From Streptomyces endocoffeicus (lineage in GTDB: Bacteria > Actinomycetota > Actinomycetes > Streptomycetales > Streptomycetaceae), in the NCBI RefSeq assembly GCF_016741935.1, contig NZ_JAERRG010000011.1, positions 1 to 64,000 of the forward strand: DNA of 64,000 bases. The letters are read 5' to 3'. How positions within the stretch are numbered: the stretch's first letter is position 1; the number at the start of each line of letters is the position of its first letter. Of the stretch, positions 8,483 to 18,560 are shown in pieces. A model generated the notes under the pieces. The model worked only from the letters and a program-made list of their open reading frames with translations. It was not told the origin of the DNA and did no database searches. A program made the translations under genes and the position numbers.

Positions 8483-8830
8483 CTAGATCAGCTTCCGCAG
8501 CCGCAGCAGGTCGCGCAGCCCGGCCTCGAGCTTGATCCGCCCGGTGCCCCACGCGCGTGCGAAGTGCAGCTCGCCGTCGACCAGGGCCACCAGGTCGTCG
8601 CCGGTCATCGCCAGCCGGATCTGCGCACGCTCGGCCGGGGGGCCCGACGCGGTCGTCACATCCTCGATCCGGCTGTCCTCGAGACGGCCGACGAAAGTGG
8701 TGTCCAGGTCGGTGATCCAGCAGCTGACCGAGCGATCGAGCGCGGCAGCGCTGCGAAGGTCCCCGTTCGCGGTCGCGAGGTTCTCCGCCAGTTTGTCGAG
8801 TGCGCTGCGGCACTGTTCCAAGGTCGCCAT
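8483..8830 (-). CDS. SCP2-like sterol-binding domain protein
   Basis: The 115-residue protein runs from MATLEQCRSALDKLAENL to LRDLLRLRKLI. It has the small alpha/beta pattern of an SCP2 domain, including AQIRLAMTGDDLVALVDGEL and HFARAWGTGRIKLEAGLRD. SCP2 domains bind lipids or other hydrophobic ligands; its cellular role in Streptomyces is unknown. It is divergent from the small acidic protein gene at 8896, with 65 bp between the starts. Homologs next to tlyA are usual in this genus. Confidence 0.85.
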   Translation of the reverse strand: MATLEQCRSALDKLAENLATANGDLRSAAALDRSVSCWITDLDTTFVGRLEDSRIEDVTTASGPPAERAQIRLAMTGDDLVALVDGELHFARAWGTGRIKLEAGLRDLLRLRKLI

Positions 8831-8895
8831 CGCGGACGACGTTACCCCAGGTCTCGTACGTCGGAGAACGAGGGATTCGCGGTAGCGTCGGGGCC

Positions 8896-9363
8896 ATGAG
8901 TGAGCCGATGTCGGCCGGGTGGCCCGGCCCGCAGCCCGGTCCGGCGGCCGAGGAGGCCCGGGAGGCCGCGCCGGAGCCGGTGCCCGAAGGGGCCGAGGGG
9001 GCCGTGGACGTCGCGCCGGAGCCGGTGCCCGAAGGGATCGAAGGGGCCGTGGACGTCGCGCCGGAGCTGGTGCCCGAAGGGATCGAGGGAGCCGAGGACG
9101 TCCCGCCGGAGCCGGTGCCCGAGGCCGTGCCCGAGCCGTCCGGGCCCGCCGATCCGGCCCCGCTCGGCGTGGACCGTACGCCCACCGGCGTCGCCGAGGT
9201 GGACGCCCGGCTGGCCCGGCTGGCCGACGCCGACCACCTCGGGACGAGCGGACATCTGGAGGTGTACGAGGATGTCCACCAGGGCCTGCGCGACACGCTG
9301 ACTGCACTCGACCGGCGGCCCGGACCCCCGCCGCCTGGCCCGCGGCCCCCGTCCGCTGCGTAA
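8896..9363 (+). CDS. Small acidic protein with 15-residue tandem repeats
   Basis: The 155-residue protein has two parts. Residues about 30-85 hold three to four copies of a 15-residue unit of the form PEPVPEGIEGAVDVA (45-bp DNA repeats). The C-terminus DARLARLADADHLGTSGHL and following residues look conserved and helical. I know no function; a similar small gene often precedes tlyA in Streptomyces. The start ATG 8896 has no clear ribosome binding site, but TAGCGT ends 7 nt before it, so the mRNA may be leaderless. The stop is 24 nt before tlyA, so the two are probably cotranscribed. Confidence 0.75.
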   Translation: MSEPMSAGWPGPQPGPAAEEAREAAPEPVPEGAEGAVDVAPEPVPEGIEGAVDVAPELVPEGIEGAEDVPPEPVPEAVPEPSGPADPAPLGVDRTPTGVAEVDARLARLADADHLGTSGHLEVYEDVHQGLRDTLTALDRRPGPPPPGPRPPSAA

Positions 9364-9387
9364 ACGACCTCAGGAGCTGAACCACCC

Positions 9388-10268
<881 letters not shown>

Positions 10269-10272
<4 letters not shown>

Positions 10273-11270
10273 CCACTTCAGAAGCAGCGCAGCAGAAGGA
10301 CGCAGTGTCCGAGCCCGGAGCCGGGGACGTGGCGGTGGCACCGGCGGTCGAGCCGATGACGCCGGCGGCCGAGGCGACGGCGGACCGCACTGTCTTCCTC
10401 CTCGCGCACACCGGCCGCCCTGCGGCCATCCGCAGCGCCGAACTGGTCGTTCAGGGGCTGCTGCGCAGCGGAATCGGGGTGCGGGTGCTCGCCGCCGAGG
10501 CGGCGGACCTGCCGCTGCCCCCCGCTGTCGAGCGCGTCGACGCGGAGCGTGACGTGCTGAACGGCTGTGAGCTGCTGGTCGTCCTCGGCGGGGACGGGAC
10601 GCTGCTGCGCGGCGCGGAGTTCGCCCGGGTCTCAGGCGTGCCGATGCTCGGGGTGAACCTCGGCCGGGTGGGCTTCCTGGCCGAGGCCGAGCGGGACGAC
10701 CTCGACAAGGTCGTGGACCGGGTGGTGACCCGGCAGTACGAGGTCGAGGAGCGGATGACGATCGATGTGCTGGTCCGCAACGACGGGCACATCGTGCACA
10801 CGGACTGGGCGCTGAACGAGGCGTCGGTGGAGAAGGCCGCGCGTGAGCGGCTGCTCGAGGTGGTCACGGAGGTCGACAACCGTCCGGTCTCCCGGTTCGG
10901 TGGCGACGGCGTGGTCTGTGCGACCCCGACCGGCTCGACGGCGTACGCCTTCTCGGCGGGCGGGCCGGTGGTGTGGCCCGAGGTGGAGGCGCTGCTGATG
11001 GTGCCGATCAGCGCCCACGCGCTGTTCGCCAAGCCGCTGGTGACGTCGCCGAAGTCGGTGCTCGCGGTCGAGGTGCAGCCGCAGACCCCGCACGGGGTGC
11101 TGTGGTGCGACGGGCGCCGCACGGTGGAGCTTCCGGCGGGGGCGCGGGTCGAGGTGCGGCGGGGGGCGGTGCCGGTGCGGCTGGCCCGACTCCACCATGC
11201 GTCGTTCACGGACCGCTTGGTCGCCAAGTTCGCCCTGCCGGTGGCGGGGTGGCGGGGCGCTCCGCACTAG
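10269..11270 (+). CDS. nadK: NAD kinase
   Basis: The 333-residue enzyme phosphorylates NAD to NADP. It shows LVVLGGDGTLLRGAEFAR near residues 101-118, GVNLGRVGFLAE, the NEAS motif, and ATPTGSTAYAFSAGGPVV, all NAD-kinase signatures. The first about 40 residues are an Ala/Glu-rich extension before TVFLLAHTGRPAA, longer than in compact bacterial homologs. The start is TTG 10269, chosen for its 4-bp overlap with tlyA. NAD kinase between tlyA and recN is the usual actinobacterial arrangement. The stop is followed within 40 nt by an inverted-repeat-bounded intergenic element. Confidence 0.95.
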
Positions 11271-11306
11271 GGGGTGTCCGACGGCTCGTGCCGCCTGCGG
11301 CGAGCT

Positions 11307-11518
11307 GTTCCCCTACCCGCCCCTTCCCGAACGATGGGGCCGCGCCCCCTCGCACCCCCACCGGGGCCCCGCCCCGGACCCCGGGATCCAGGGGCGAGAC
11401 CCCTGCCCCGCGGCGGAGTTCCGCTACCTCAGCGTCTCTGGCGAACCCCAGCCCCTCCGGCGCTTGAGGAGCGGGGTCCGGGGCGGAGCCCCGGTTTCGG
11501 GAAGGGGCGGGGTGGGGG
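11307..11518. repeat. Inverted-repeat-bounded intergenic element, copy A
   Basis: The left arm (11307-11330) contains CCCGCCCCTTCCCGA; the right arm (11495-11518) contains the complement TCGGGAAGGGGCGGG. Between them are nested palindromes such as CGGGGCCCCGCCCCGG and GGGGCGGAGCCCC and a CGGCGCTTGAGGAGCGGGG block. It lies 36 nt after the nadK stop and before recN. Related copies lie at 16095, 53435 and 57001, each directly behind a stop codon. It could act as a terminator or be a non-autonomous palindromic element. Confidence 0.75.
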
Positions 11519-11617
11519 CTCTCCGCCGGAGGCGTCCGCCCACCCCGTACCGGGCAGATGTGCGGGTGGACCCCATAAGTGGCGCCCCTTCGTCGCATCG
11601 CACCGACCAAACCTCGT

Positions 11618-13369
11618 ATGGTCGTGCACGTGCTGGAGGAGATGCGGATACGTGCCCTGGGCGTCATCGACGACGCGGTCGTCGAGTTGTCGCCCGGCTT
11701 CACCGCGGTGACCGGTGAGACCGGTGCGGGCAAGACCATGGTCGTCACCAGCCTCGGGCTGCTGCTGGGCGGCCGCGCCGACGCCGCCCTGGTGCGGATC
11801 GGGGCCAAGGCGGCGGTCGTCGAGGGCCGCCTTACGGTCGACGCCCGCTCGGCGGCGGCCGTAAGGGCCGAGGAAGCGGGGGCCGAGCTCGACGACGGTG
11901 TGCTGTTGATCAGCCGTACGCTCTCCGCCGAGGGGCGGTCACGCGCGCATCTGGGCGGCCGCTCGGTCCCCGTGGGGCTGCTGGGCGAGCTGGCCGACGA
12001 TCTCGTGGCCGTGCACGGCCAGACCGATCAGCAGGGCCTGCTGCGGCCCGCCCGGCAGCGGCAGGCGCTGGACCGGTACGCGGGCGCCGCGGTGGCCGGG
12101 CCCCTGGAGAAGTATGCGGGGGCCTATCGCCGGCTGCGCGCCGTCTCGGCCGAGCTGGAGGAGCTGACCACGCGGGCCCGCGAGCGGGCGCAGGAGGCGG
12201 ATCTGCTGCGCTTCGGCCTCGAGGAGGTCGCGGCGACCGAGCCCCGCCCCGGCGAGGACGAGGAGCTGGCGGCCGAGGCCGAACGGCTGGGGCACGCCGA
12301 GGCCCTGGCGTCCGCCGCCGCCGTCGCGCACGCCGCCCTCGCAGGGAACCCGGAGGACCCGGAGGGCGTGGACGCGGCCACCCTGGTCGCGGGCGCCCAT
12401 CGCGCCGTGGAGGCCGTGCGCTCCCATGATCAGGCACTCGCCGGGCTCGCCGACCGGATCGGCGAGGTCGGCATCCTGCTGTCCGATGTGGCGGGGGATC
12501 TGGCGGGGTACGCCGACAACCTGGACGCCGACCCGATCCGTCTGGCGGCCGTCGAGGAGCGCCGCGCCGCGCTGACTCAGCTGACCCGTAAGTACGGGGA
12601 GACCATCGCGGACGTGCTGGCCTGGGGCGAGCAGGGCGCCGCGCGGCTGGCCGAACTCGACGGCGACGACGACCGCATCGGCGAGCTGACCGCCGAGCAC
12701 GACGCGCTCCGCGCCGAGCTGGGTGAGTTGGCGCAGTCGCTCACCGACGCCCGTACGGAGGCGGCGGGGCGCTTCGCGGAGGCGGTCACCGCCGAACTGG
12801 CCTCCCTGGCGATGCCGCACGCCCGGGTCACGTTCGCGATCCGTCAGACCGAGACGGAGACGGAGGCGGACGGCATCGAGGTGGGCGGCCGCCCGGTGGT
12901 CTTCGGGCCGCATGGCGCCGATGAGGTCGAGCTGCTGCTCGCGCCCCATCCGGGCGCCCCGCCCCGGCCGATCGCCAAGGGCGCCTCCGGGGGTGAGCTG
13001 TCCCGGGTGATGCTCGCGGTCGAGGTCGTCTTCGCGGGCTCCGACCCCGTACCGACGTATCTCTTCGACGAGGTGGACGCGGGTGTCGGCGGTAAGGCTG
13101 CGGTCGAGGTGGGCCGCCGGCTGGCCAAGCTCGCCCGCTCCGCGCAGGTCGTGGTGGTCACCCATCTGCCGCAGGTCGCGGCCTTCGCCGACCGGCATCT
13201 GGTGGTCGAGAAGACCAACGACGGGTCGGTGACCCGAAGTGGCGTGAAGGCCATGGAGGGCGAGGACCGCGTACGGGAGCTGTCGCGGATGCTCGCGGGC
13301 CAGGAGGACTCCGAACTCGCGCGGGCGCACGCGGAAGAGCTCCTGGAGGCGGCCCGCGCGGGACGCTGA
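11618..13369 (+). CDS. recN: DNA repair protein RecN
   Basis: The 583-residue SMC-like ATPase of double-strand break repair has Walker A TGETGAGKT at about residues 31-39, a long coiled-coil middle, the signature ASGGELSRVMLAVE and Walker B TYLFDEVDAGVGGKAA in the C-terminal third. The QVVVVTHLPQVAAFAD segment is also typical. The start is uncertain: ATG 11618 gives MVVHVLEEMRIRALG, while GTG 11630 or ATG 11642 (MRIRALGVIDD) are possible. GGAGGAG directly abuts 11642, too close for a usual site, so I keep 11618. I saw no convincing LexA box in the 60 nt upstream. A 12-bp tandem repeat follows the stop. Confidence 0.95.
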   Translation: MVVHVLEEMRIRALGVIDDAVVELSPGFTAVTGETGAGKTMVVTSLGLLLGGRADAALVRIGAKAAVVEGRLTVDARSAAAVRAEEAGAELDDGVLLISRTLSAEGRSRAHLGGRSVPVGLLGELADDLVAVHGQTDQQGLLRPARQRQALDRYAGAAVAGPLEKYAGAYRRLRAVSAELEELTTRARERAQEADLLRFGLEEVAATEPRPGEDEELAAEAERLGHAEALASAAAVAHAALAGNPEDPEGVDAATLVAGAHRAVEAVRSHDQALAGLADRIGEVGILLSDVAGDLAGYADNLDADPIRLAAVEERRAALTQLTRKYGETIADVLAWGEQGAARLAELDGDDDRIGELTAEHDALRAELGELAQSLTDARTEAAGRFAEAVTAELASLAMPHARVTFAIRQTETETEADGIEVGGRPVVFGPHGADEVELLLAPHPGAPPRPIAKGASGGELSRVMLAVEVVFAGSDPVPTYLFDEVDAGVGGKAAVEVGRRLAKLARSAQVVVVTHLPQVAAFADRHLVVEKTNDGSVTRSGVKAMEGEDRVRELSRMLAGQEDSELARAHAEELLEAARAGR

Positions 13370-13371
13370 CC

Positions 13372-13455
13372 CTTCACACGACGCTTCACGCGACGCTTCA
13401 CGCGATCCCTTGCGCGACGCTCCTCCCGAACCTTCACGCGACGCTTCCCCAATCC
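13372..13455. repeat. 12-bp tandem repeat behind the recN stop
   Basis: Seven units of 12 bp, consensus CTTCACGCGACG, start 2 nt after the recN stop codon and run to 13455. Units 2, 3 and 6 are nearly identical and others are degenerate. No stable terminator hairpin with a U tract is apparent in the array. It ends about 160 nt before the next gene. Confidence 0.85.
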
Positions 13456-13615
13456 TTCACCCGAACGGGTGGTACCGCGGACGAGCGGGCGAGTTCGGGG
13501 CAGGCGTCACCTGGGAGCGTTGCGACGAGGGTTCGGCGAGTGCTGGCATTCTTGGGCGGAGCGCGTCCGCACCGTCCCCCCATCGCCCCGACACCGTCTC
13601 AGGAGCTCCGCCCGC

Positions 13616-14776
13616 GTGAGCAGTACCGTGAGCAACACCCCGGTCCAGCCGCACGGGCGGTCGTCGCTGCACGCGGTCCAGGTGCTGGGCGCCGGGAGTT
13701 CGGGCAGCGGGGTGCATGTGAGGTCGCTGTCGGCCGGGCTGGTGGCGCGCGGACTGCGGGTGACCGTGTGCGGGCCCTGGAGCGCCGAGCGCGGCTACGG
13801 CTTCACTCAGACGGGAGCGCGATTCACCGGGCTCGACGCGCTGACGGACGCCGGAAGCATGGCGTCGCTGCGCAGGGCCACCCAGGGCGCGGCCCTGGTG
13901 CACGCCCACGGGCTGCGGTCGGGGCTGCTGGCGGCGGTGGCGCTGCGTGGCCGGAACGTACCCCTGATCGTCACCTGGCACACCCGCGTGGACGCCGAGG
14001 GCGCGCGGGCCCGACTGATCCGGCTGATGGAGCGTCGGGTGGCGCGGGCCGCCGCGATCGTGCTCGGGGCCTCCTCGGATCTGGTGGCCCGGGCCCGGGT
14101 CCGCGGTGCGCGCGACGCCCGGCTGGCCCCGGTCGCGGTGCCCGCCCCGCGCCGGCCGCCGGAGACCGCCGACGGGCGCCGCCAGAAGGCGCGGGCCGAA
14201 CTGGGCGTGGTGGAGCGGCCGTTGCTGGTCACGGCCGGGCGGCTGGAGGCGATGGCCGGACACGGCCCGCTGCTGGACGCGGCGCGGCGCTGGCGGGTGC
14301 TGGATCCGCGGCCGCTGCTGGTGGTGGCGGGGGAGGGGCCGGACCGTGCGGTGCTCCAGCGCCGGATCGACACCGAGGGGCTGCCGGTGCGGCTGCTCGG
14401 CCGCCGCGAGGATGTGCCGCAGCTGCTCTCCGCGGCCGATGTCGCGGTGCTCTCCAGCCGCTGGGAGGCCCGGTCGCTGCTGGCCCAGGAGGCGCTGCAC
14501 GCGGGGGTGCCCCTGGTGGCCACGGCGGTCGGCGGGGTGCCGGAGCTGGTGGGGGAGGCGGCCGAACTCGTCCCGTACGGCGACCCCGAGGCCCTGGCCG
14601 AGGCAGTGACCGGGCTGCTCGCCGATCCGGTGCGCAGGGTGGAGCTCGCGGCGGCGGGGCGGGCGCGGACGGCGGGTTGGCCGACGGAGGACGACACCGT
14701 CGCCCATGTCCTGAGCGTCTACGATGAGTTGGTGCAGACCTTTCTGCGTGAAGGGGTTGACGGGCCCGGTCGTTGA
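13616..14776 (+). CDS. Family 4 glycosyltransferase
   Basis: The 386-residue protein has a GT-B layout: an N-terminal domain with HAVQVLGAGSSGSGVHV and VHAHGLRSGLLAAVA, and a C-terminal domain with RPLLVTAGRLEAMAGHGPLL, LLGRREDVPQLLSAADVAVL and EALHAGVPLVATAVGGVPELV, the donor-binding region with the E-x7-E type motif. Sugar donor and acceptor are unknown. The GTG at 13616 has AGGAG 10 nt upstream; no upstream in-frame start has a better site. It follows recN on the same strand with a 246-bp gap filled partly by a 12-bp repeat. Confidence 0.88.
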   Translation: MSSTVSNTPVQPHGRSSLHAVQVLGAGSSGSGVHVRSLSAGLVARGLRVTVCGPWSAERGYGFTQTGARFTGLDALTDAGSMASLRRATQGAALVHAHGLRSGLLAAVALRGRNVPLIVTWHTRVDAEGARARLIRLMERRVARAAAIVLGASSDLVARARVRGARDARLAPVAVPAPRRPPETADGRRQKARAELGVVERPLLVTAGRLEAMAGHGPLLDAARRWRVLDPRPLLVVAGEGPDRAVLQRRIDTEGLPVRLLGRREDVPQLLSAADVAVLSSRWEARSLLAQEALHAGVPLVATAVGGVPELVGEAAELVPYGDPEALAEAVTGLLADPVRRVELAAAGRARTAGWPTEDDTVAHVLSVYDELVQTFLREGVDGPGR

Positions 14777-14803
14777 TCGGCAGGGTGCTGGGCAGAGGAA
14801 CGA

Positions 14804-14815
14804 GAGAGCGCTCTC
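14804..14815. promoter_or_regulatory. Palindromic candidate operator (LacI/CebR-like)
   Basis: GAGAGCGCTCTC is a perfect 12-bp palindrome, 72 nt upstream of the GH64 glucanase start. It has the central GAGCGCTC core of LacI-family operators such as the CebR box TGGGAGCGCTCCCA that controls cellulose and cellooligosaccharide genes in Streptomyces. No LacI-family gene is in this window, so a trans-acting regulator elsewhere would be needed. It could respond to glucan-derived sugars. Confidence 0.55.
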
Positions 14816-14887
14816 AACTTTGTGCCTCCCGTCACCCCCCACGCCATTTTCCCGGCAACCCCCACTACGCCGAGGAGCACCATCATC

Positions 14888-16060
14888 ATGATCAGTCGCA
14901 GGAAGCTGCTGGGTGGAATCGCCGCCTCCGCCGCCGCCGCGGGAACCGGCCTCGCGTTCGCCGGCGGCCGCGCCAGCGGAGCACCGGGCGCTAAGGCCGC
15001 CGCCTCCCTGCCCCTGACCGTCGTGAACAAGACGGGGCAGTACGACAACGCGTCGGTATGGCTCTACATCGTCGGCAACGAGGGCGACCGGCAGGTCCAC
15101 GTCACCCCGGACGGCAACGTCGCCCCCGTCGCGCTCTCCGACAACGGCTCGGACGGCTTCACCGACTACGCGATCCCGCTGGCCGGAAGCGGCGAGACCA
15201 AGCTGAACCTGCCTCAGATGTCCGGCCGGATCTATGTGGCGCTGGGCTCCAAGCTCAAGCTCAAGGTGGTCGAGGACGGGGCGGGCAAGGCCGCGCTGCA
15301 GTACCCGGCGGGCTGGGTGTCCGGCGACCCGAACTACGACATCATGCACGACTGCGCGGAGTTCACGTACAACTCCTCGGGGATGTTCTGCAACACCACC
15401 ATGGTGGACATGTTCAGCGTCCCGCTGTCGATCCACCTCACCGGCGCCCAGGACCAGACGACCGGCACCCTCAAGGACGGCGCCCGCGCCAAGGTCTTCT
15501 CCGACCTCGCCGGTGTCGACGCCTTCAAGAAGCTGATCGTCGGTGACAATCTGCGGGTGATCGCTCCGGGCCACGGCATGGGCGCGGGGGTGTTCGCGGA
15601 GGACTACTTCGCGTCGTACATCGACCAGGTCTGGGACGCCTACGGCTCGAAGGACCTCAAGGTCACCACGAACGCGGGCACCTTCACCGGCCGGGTGAGC
15701 GGCGGGAAGTTCGCCTTCACCGGCCCGGCCTCGGTCTCCTTCGACAAGCCCTCCACCAAGGACGTGCTGTTCTGCGACGGCGCCCTGGCCGCGCCCAACG
15801 ACGGGACCACGGGCCCGGTCGCGGCGATCCTCGGCGCGGGCTTCAACCGCTCCACGCTGCACAACGCCGATGCCCAGCCGACCACCGACCCGGCCGCCTT
15901 CTACGGCGAGGACGTCACCAACCACTACGCCAAGGCCATGCACGCGGCGACCGTGGACGGCAAGGCGTACGGCTTCGCCTTCGACGACGTGGCCGAGTTC
16001 GCGTCCTACATCCAGGACACCGCGCCGAAGGGGATCACGCTGACCCTGACCCCGTTCTAG
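14888..16060 (+). CDS. Secreted GH64 beta-1,3-glucanase, Tat-exported
   Basis: The 390-residue precursor starts MISRRKLLGGIAASAAAA, a twin-arginine signal peptide (SRRKLL) with an Ala-rich hydrophobic core, implying folded export. The mature part begins with ASLPLTVVNKTGQYDNASVW and contains YIVGNEGD, SGRIYVALGSKL, DPNYDIMHDCAEFTYN, and C-terminal MHAATVDGKAYGFAFDDVAEF. These fit glycoside hydrolase family 64, whose members release laminaripentaose from fungal cell-wall beta-1,3-glucan. The ATG 14888 has GAGGAG 10 nt upstream. A palindromic candidate operator lies 72 nt upstream. The stop is followed by copy B of the intergenic inverted-repeat family, probably a terminator. Confidence 0.9.
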   Translation: MISRRKLLGGIAASAAAAGTGLAFAGGRASGAPGAKAAASLPLTVVNKTGQYDNASVWLYIVGNEGDRQVHVTPDGNVAPVALSDNGSDGFTDYAIPLAGSGETKLNLPQMSGRIYVALGSKLKLKVVEDGAGKAALQYPAGWVSGDPNYDIMHDCAEFTYNSSGMFCNTTMVDMFSVPLSIHLTGAQDQTTGTLKDGARAKVFSDLAGVDAFKKLIVGDNLRVIAPGHGMGAGVFAEDYFASYIDQVWDAYGSKDLKVTTNAGTFTGRVSGGKFAFTGPASVSFDKPSTKDVLFCDGALAAPNDGTTGPVAAILGAGFNRSTLHNADAQPTTDPAAFYGEDVTNHYAKAMHAATVDGKAYGFAFDDVAEFASYIQDTAPKGITLTLTPF

Positions 16061-16094
16061 GGGGTGTGGGGGGGCTTGGCGCCCGCGGCGGGCT

Positions 16095-16202
16095 GTTTCC
16101 CCTCCCCGCCCCTTCCCGACACCTGACGATATGCGGCTCCGCCGCGTGGGGGCTCCGCCCCAGACCCCGGGGTACAGGGGCGGAGCCCCGCCACGCGGCG
16201 GA
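16095..16202. repeat. Intergenic inverted-repeat family, copy B
   Basis: The left arm CCCTCCCCGCCCCTTCCCGA (16100-16119) is the same as in copies C and D. Inside, CCGCGTGGGGGCTCCGCCCC (from 16142) is answered by GGGGCGGAGCCCCGCCACGC (from 16180), a large hairpin 35 nt behind the GH64 stop. The right terminal arm seen in the other copies is missing, so this copy is truncated. CGATATGCGGCTCCGCCGCG (16127-16146) is the reverse complement of part of the duplication at 18561. Confidence 0.7.
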
Positions 16203-16497
16203 CACCCGGTAGGCCCGTCCGGTGGAGCGGTCTTCGCGCCCGCGATATCAGCGGCCGCCGCCACGAGGCCCGCGGCGTCTGGTACGGGGGGTGCCTCCCG
16301 GCGGTGGCCGGGGGCGCCGTACCAGGCGTCGCGGGCCGCGAAGATCCGCCGGGCTGGGCCGGGCCAGAGGCGGGGGCACCGGGCGGCCGGGCGGGGAGGT
16401 GTTCGCGGCACACGGCGAGGGCGGCGCCGCGGACAGCGAGGGAGCCACTCCCCGCCCGGCGACACGGGGGGACGCCGGGCGGGGTCCCGGGCATACG

Positions 16498-16827
16498 GGA
16501 CGGGCCGCATCCGCGTCGGGGTGGGTCGTGCCTGTGTCGGGGTGGGCTGTTCCCGTGTCGGGGTGGGCCGCATGCGTGTCAGGTGGGTCGCGCCTGTGTC
16601 GGGGTGGGTCGTGCCTGTGTCGGGGTGGGCCGCATCCGTGTCAGGCGGGCCGCACCTGTGTCGGGTGGGCCGCACGCGTGTCAGGCGGGCCACACGTGCG
16701 TTGGGGTGGGCTGTTCCCGTGTCGGGTGGGTCGTGCCCGTGTCGGGGTGGGCCGCATCCGCGTCAGGCGGGCCGTGCCTGCGTCGGGGCGGGCCCAACCG
16801 CGTCAGGCGGGGTGGCCCGTTGCCGTG
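16498..16827. repeat. 20/21-bp minisatellite abutting the pucR stop
   Basis: About 15 imperfect units of 19-21 bp, each beginning GGGCCGCAT, GGGTCGTGC or GGGCTGTTC and ending GTGTCGGGGT or CGTCAGGC, fill the space up to the stop codon of the leftward PucR gene. Units alternate among three subtypes, suggesting repeated segmental duplication. The unit length is not a multiple of three, and I support no gene here. Between 16203 and 16497 I see only GC-rich sequence without a credible gene. Confidence 0.9.
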
Positions 16828-18480
16828 TCACCGGACATGGCGGCGGGCCTGGAGGGCCACCCCCAGGGCGAGCACCGTCCGGGGGTCCTCCAGATCGCTG
16901 CCCAGCAGCGACGCGATCCGGGCCAGCCGGTCGTACAGCGTCTGGCGGTTGAGGTGCAGTGCGCGGGCCGTCTCCGCCTTGCGCCCCGCATGCCGCAGAT
17001 ACGTCTCCAGCGTCGGCACCAGCGGCGGGCGGGCGGTGCGGTCATGGGCCAGTAGTGGACCGATCACCCGGTCCACGAAGGCGGCCAGATCGCCGTGCTC
17101 GCGCAGTCGCCACAGCAATAGGTCGACATCCAGGCTGCGTACGTCGTACCAGCCCCGGTCGGGCGGCGATCCGCACGCCGCGTTCGCCGCCTCCGCCGCA
17201 TGCCGCAGCTCGGCTCCGGCCGCGTCCCAGCCGACCGCGAGCCCGGCGACCACCACCGGCGGCCGGGCGCCGGCCCGGTCCGGCCAGGCCCGCTCCACCC
17301 CGGCCCGCAGCGCCGCCGCGATCCGCTCGGCCACCGCGCTCCGCTCGGTCGCGTCGCGCAGCCCCGCCAGCAGCGGAACCCGACCCTCCGGAAGCCGTAC
17401 GCCGAGCAGCACCGGCACCCCGACCCCAGCCAGCTCCTCCTGCACGGCGTGGACCAGCGCGGCCCAGCTCTCCCCGCCCCCGGCCAGCGGCCGCGGATCC
17501 TCCACCAGCCGCATCACCACCGGCAGCAGCGGCCCGCCCGAGCCCGGCCGGAAGCCCAGCACCCGGGCCTGCGCGGGGGCGTCCAACGCCTCGATCCGGC
17601 CCTCGGCGAGATCGGTGAGGAAGTCCCCGCGCCCGCGCGCCGCCAGCTCCTCCTCCTGACGCGCCCGCAGCAGCACCACCGCCAGCAGATCCGCCGTCCG
17701 CTCGGCGGCGATCCGGTGCACCGGGCCCAGCGGCCCGGCCACCGGAAGGACGGTCAGCCGCGCCCGTACGGCACCGGGGCCGGGCCCGCCGCCCGGGATG
17801 TCCGCGATCACGCTGCCCGCCGGCGGCTCGGGCCGCTCGGCCGCGCGCGGCGCCCGCAGCCCCTCCCACACCTGCAGCGGATCGGCCGCGCCCGCCGGGG
17901 GCGTACCGCCCGGCCCGGCCGCGTACAGCAGCTGTCCTTCGGGGGTCTCCAGGAAGACCGGATTGGCCGCGAAGGCGGCGAAGTGGCGCAGGATCTCCGG
18001 CACCCCGCCGCCGCGCAGCAGCACCTCGGTGGCCTGCCGGTGCACCACATCGGCCTGGCGCAGCAGGGCGTAGTGCTCATTGACGATCTCGGTGTGGATC
18101 TCCTCGGTGACCGTCACGAACGGCACCTCGCGATGGAGCTGCACCAGCGGCAGCCCGCACGAGCGCGCGGTGTCCACGACCGGCCCCGGCAGGGTGCGGA
18201 ACCGGGCGCCCAGCTCCACCACCAGCGCCGCGATGCCCCGCTCGGCGAGCCGGCGGACGAAGGCGCGCTGCTCGGCGGGGCGCGGACCGACCCCGAGACC
18301 GGTGGTCAGCAGCAGCTCACCGCCCTTGAGCAGCGCGGCGATGTTCGGCGCCTCGCCCGCGTGCACCCAGCGCACCGGGCGGTCCAGCAGCTCCTGCCCG
18401 GACACCACCTCGGGGAGCCCGCGGCGCAGGGCGGGCAGGCCGAGGGCCCGTGCCACGGTGATCGTTCCCTGTGGTTCCAT
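16828..18480 (-). CDS. PucR-family transcriptional regulator
   Basis: The 550-residue protein starts with a PucR N-terminal domain (TVARALGLPALRRGLPEVVSG, residues about 8-125, including GGELLLTTGLG). Its last about 80 residues form the PucR helix-turn-helix with LVPTLETYLRHAGRKAETAR and LHLNRQTLYDRLARIASLLG. Family members regulate purine, amino-acid or other catabolic genes in response to metabolites. The target here is unknown; the neighbours are a glucanase and a GH15 enzyme rather than purine genes, so proximity may not be informative. The start is ATG 18480. Its 3' side is directly bordered by a minisatellite. Confidence 0.9.
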   Translation of the reverse strand: MEPQGTITVARALGLPALRRGLPEVVSGQELLDRPVRWVHAGEAPNIAALLKGGELLLTTGLGVGPRPAEQRAFVRRLAERGIAALVVELGARFRTLPGPVVDTARSCGLPLVQLHREVPFVTVTEEIHTEIVNEHYALLRQADVVHRQATEVLLRGGGVPEILRHFAAFAANPVFLETPEGQLLYAAGPGGTPPAGAADPLQVWEGLRAPRAAERPEPPAGSVIADIPGGGPGPGAVRARLTVLPVAGPLGPVHRIAAERTADLLAVVLLRARQEEELAARGRGDFLTDLAEGRIEALDAPAQARVLGFRPGSGGPLLPVVMRLVEDPRPLAGGGESWAALVHAVQEELAGVGVPVLLGVRLPEGRVPLLAGLRDATERSAVAERIAAALRAGVERAWPDRAGARPPVVVAGLAVGWDAAGAELRHAAEAANAACGSPPDRGWYDVRSLDVDLLLWRLREHGDLAAFVDRVIGPLLAHDRTARPPLVPTLETYLRHAGRKAETARALHLNRQTLYDRLARIASLLGSDLEDPRTVLALGVALQARRHVR

Positions 18481-18560
18481 GCCGCCACGCTAAGCGCTCC
18501 GCGGGAAGTGCCGCGAGGTGCGGTCGTTCGTCCGCGGCGCCGTCGTGGCTGGTCGCCCAC

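Noticed and set aside
13457..16693. 1078-codon minus-strand open frame across the glycosyltransferase, GH64 gene and minisatellite
   Set aside because: It is antisense to two well-supported genes and runs through a noncoding tandem repeat; no recognisable domain.
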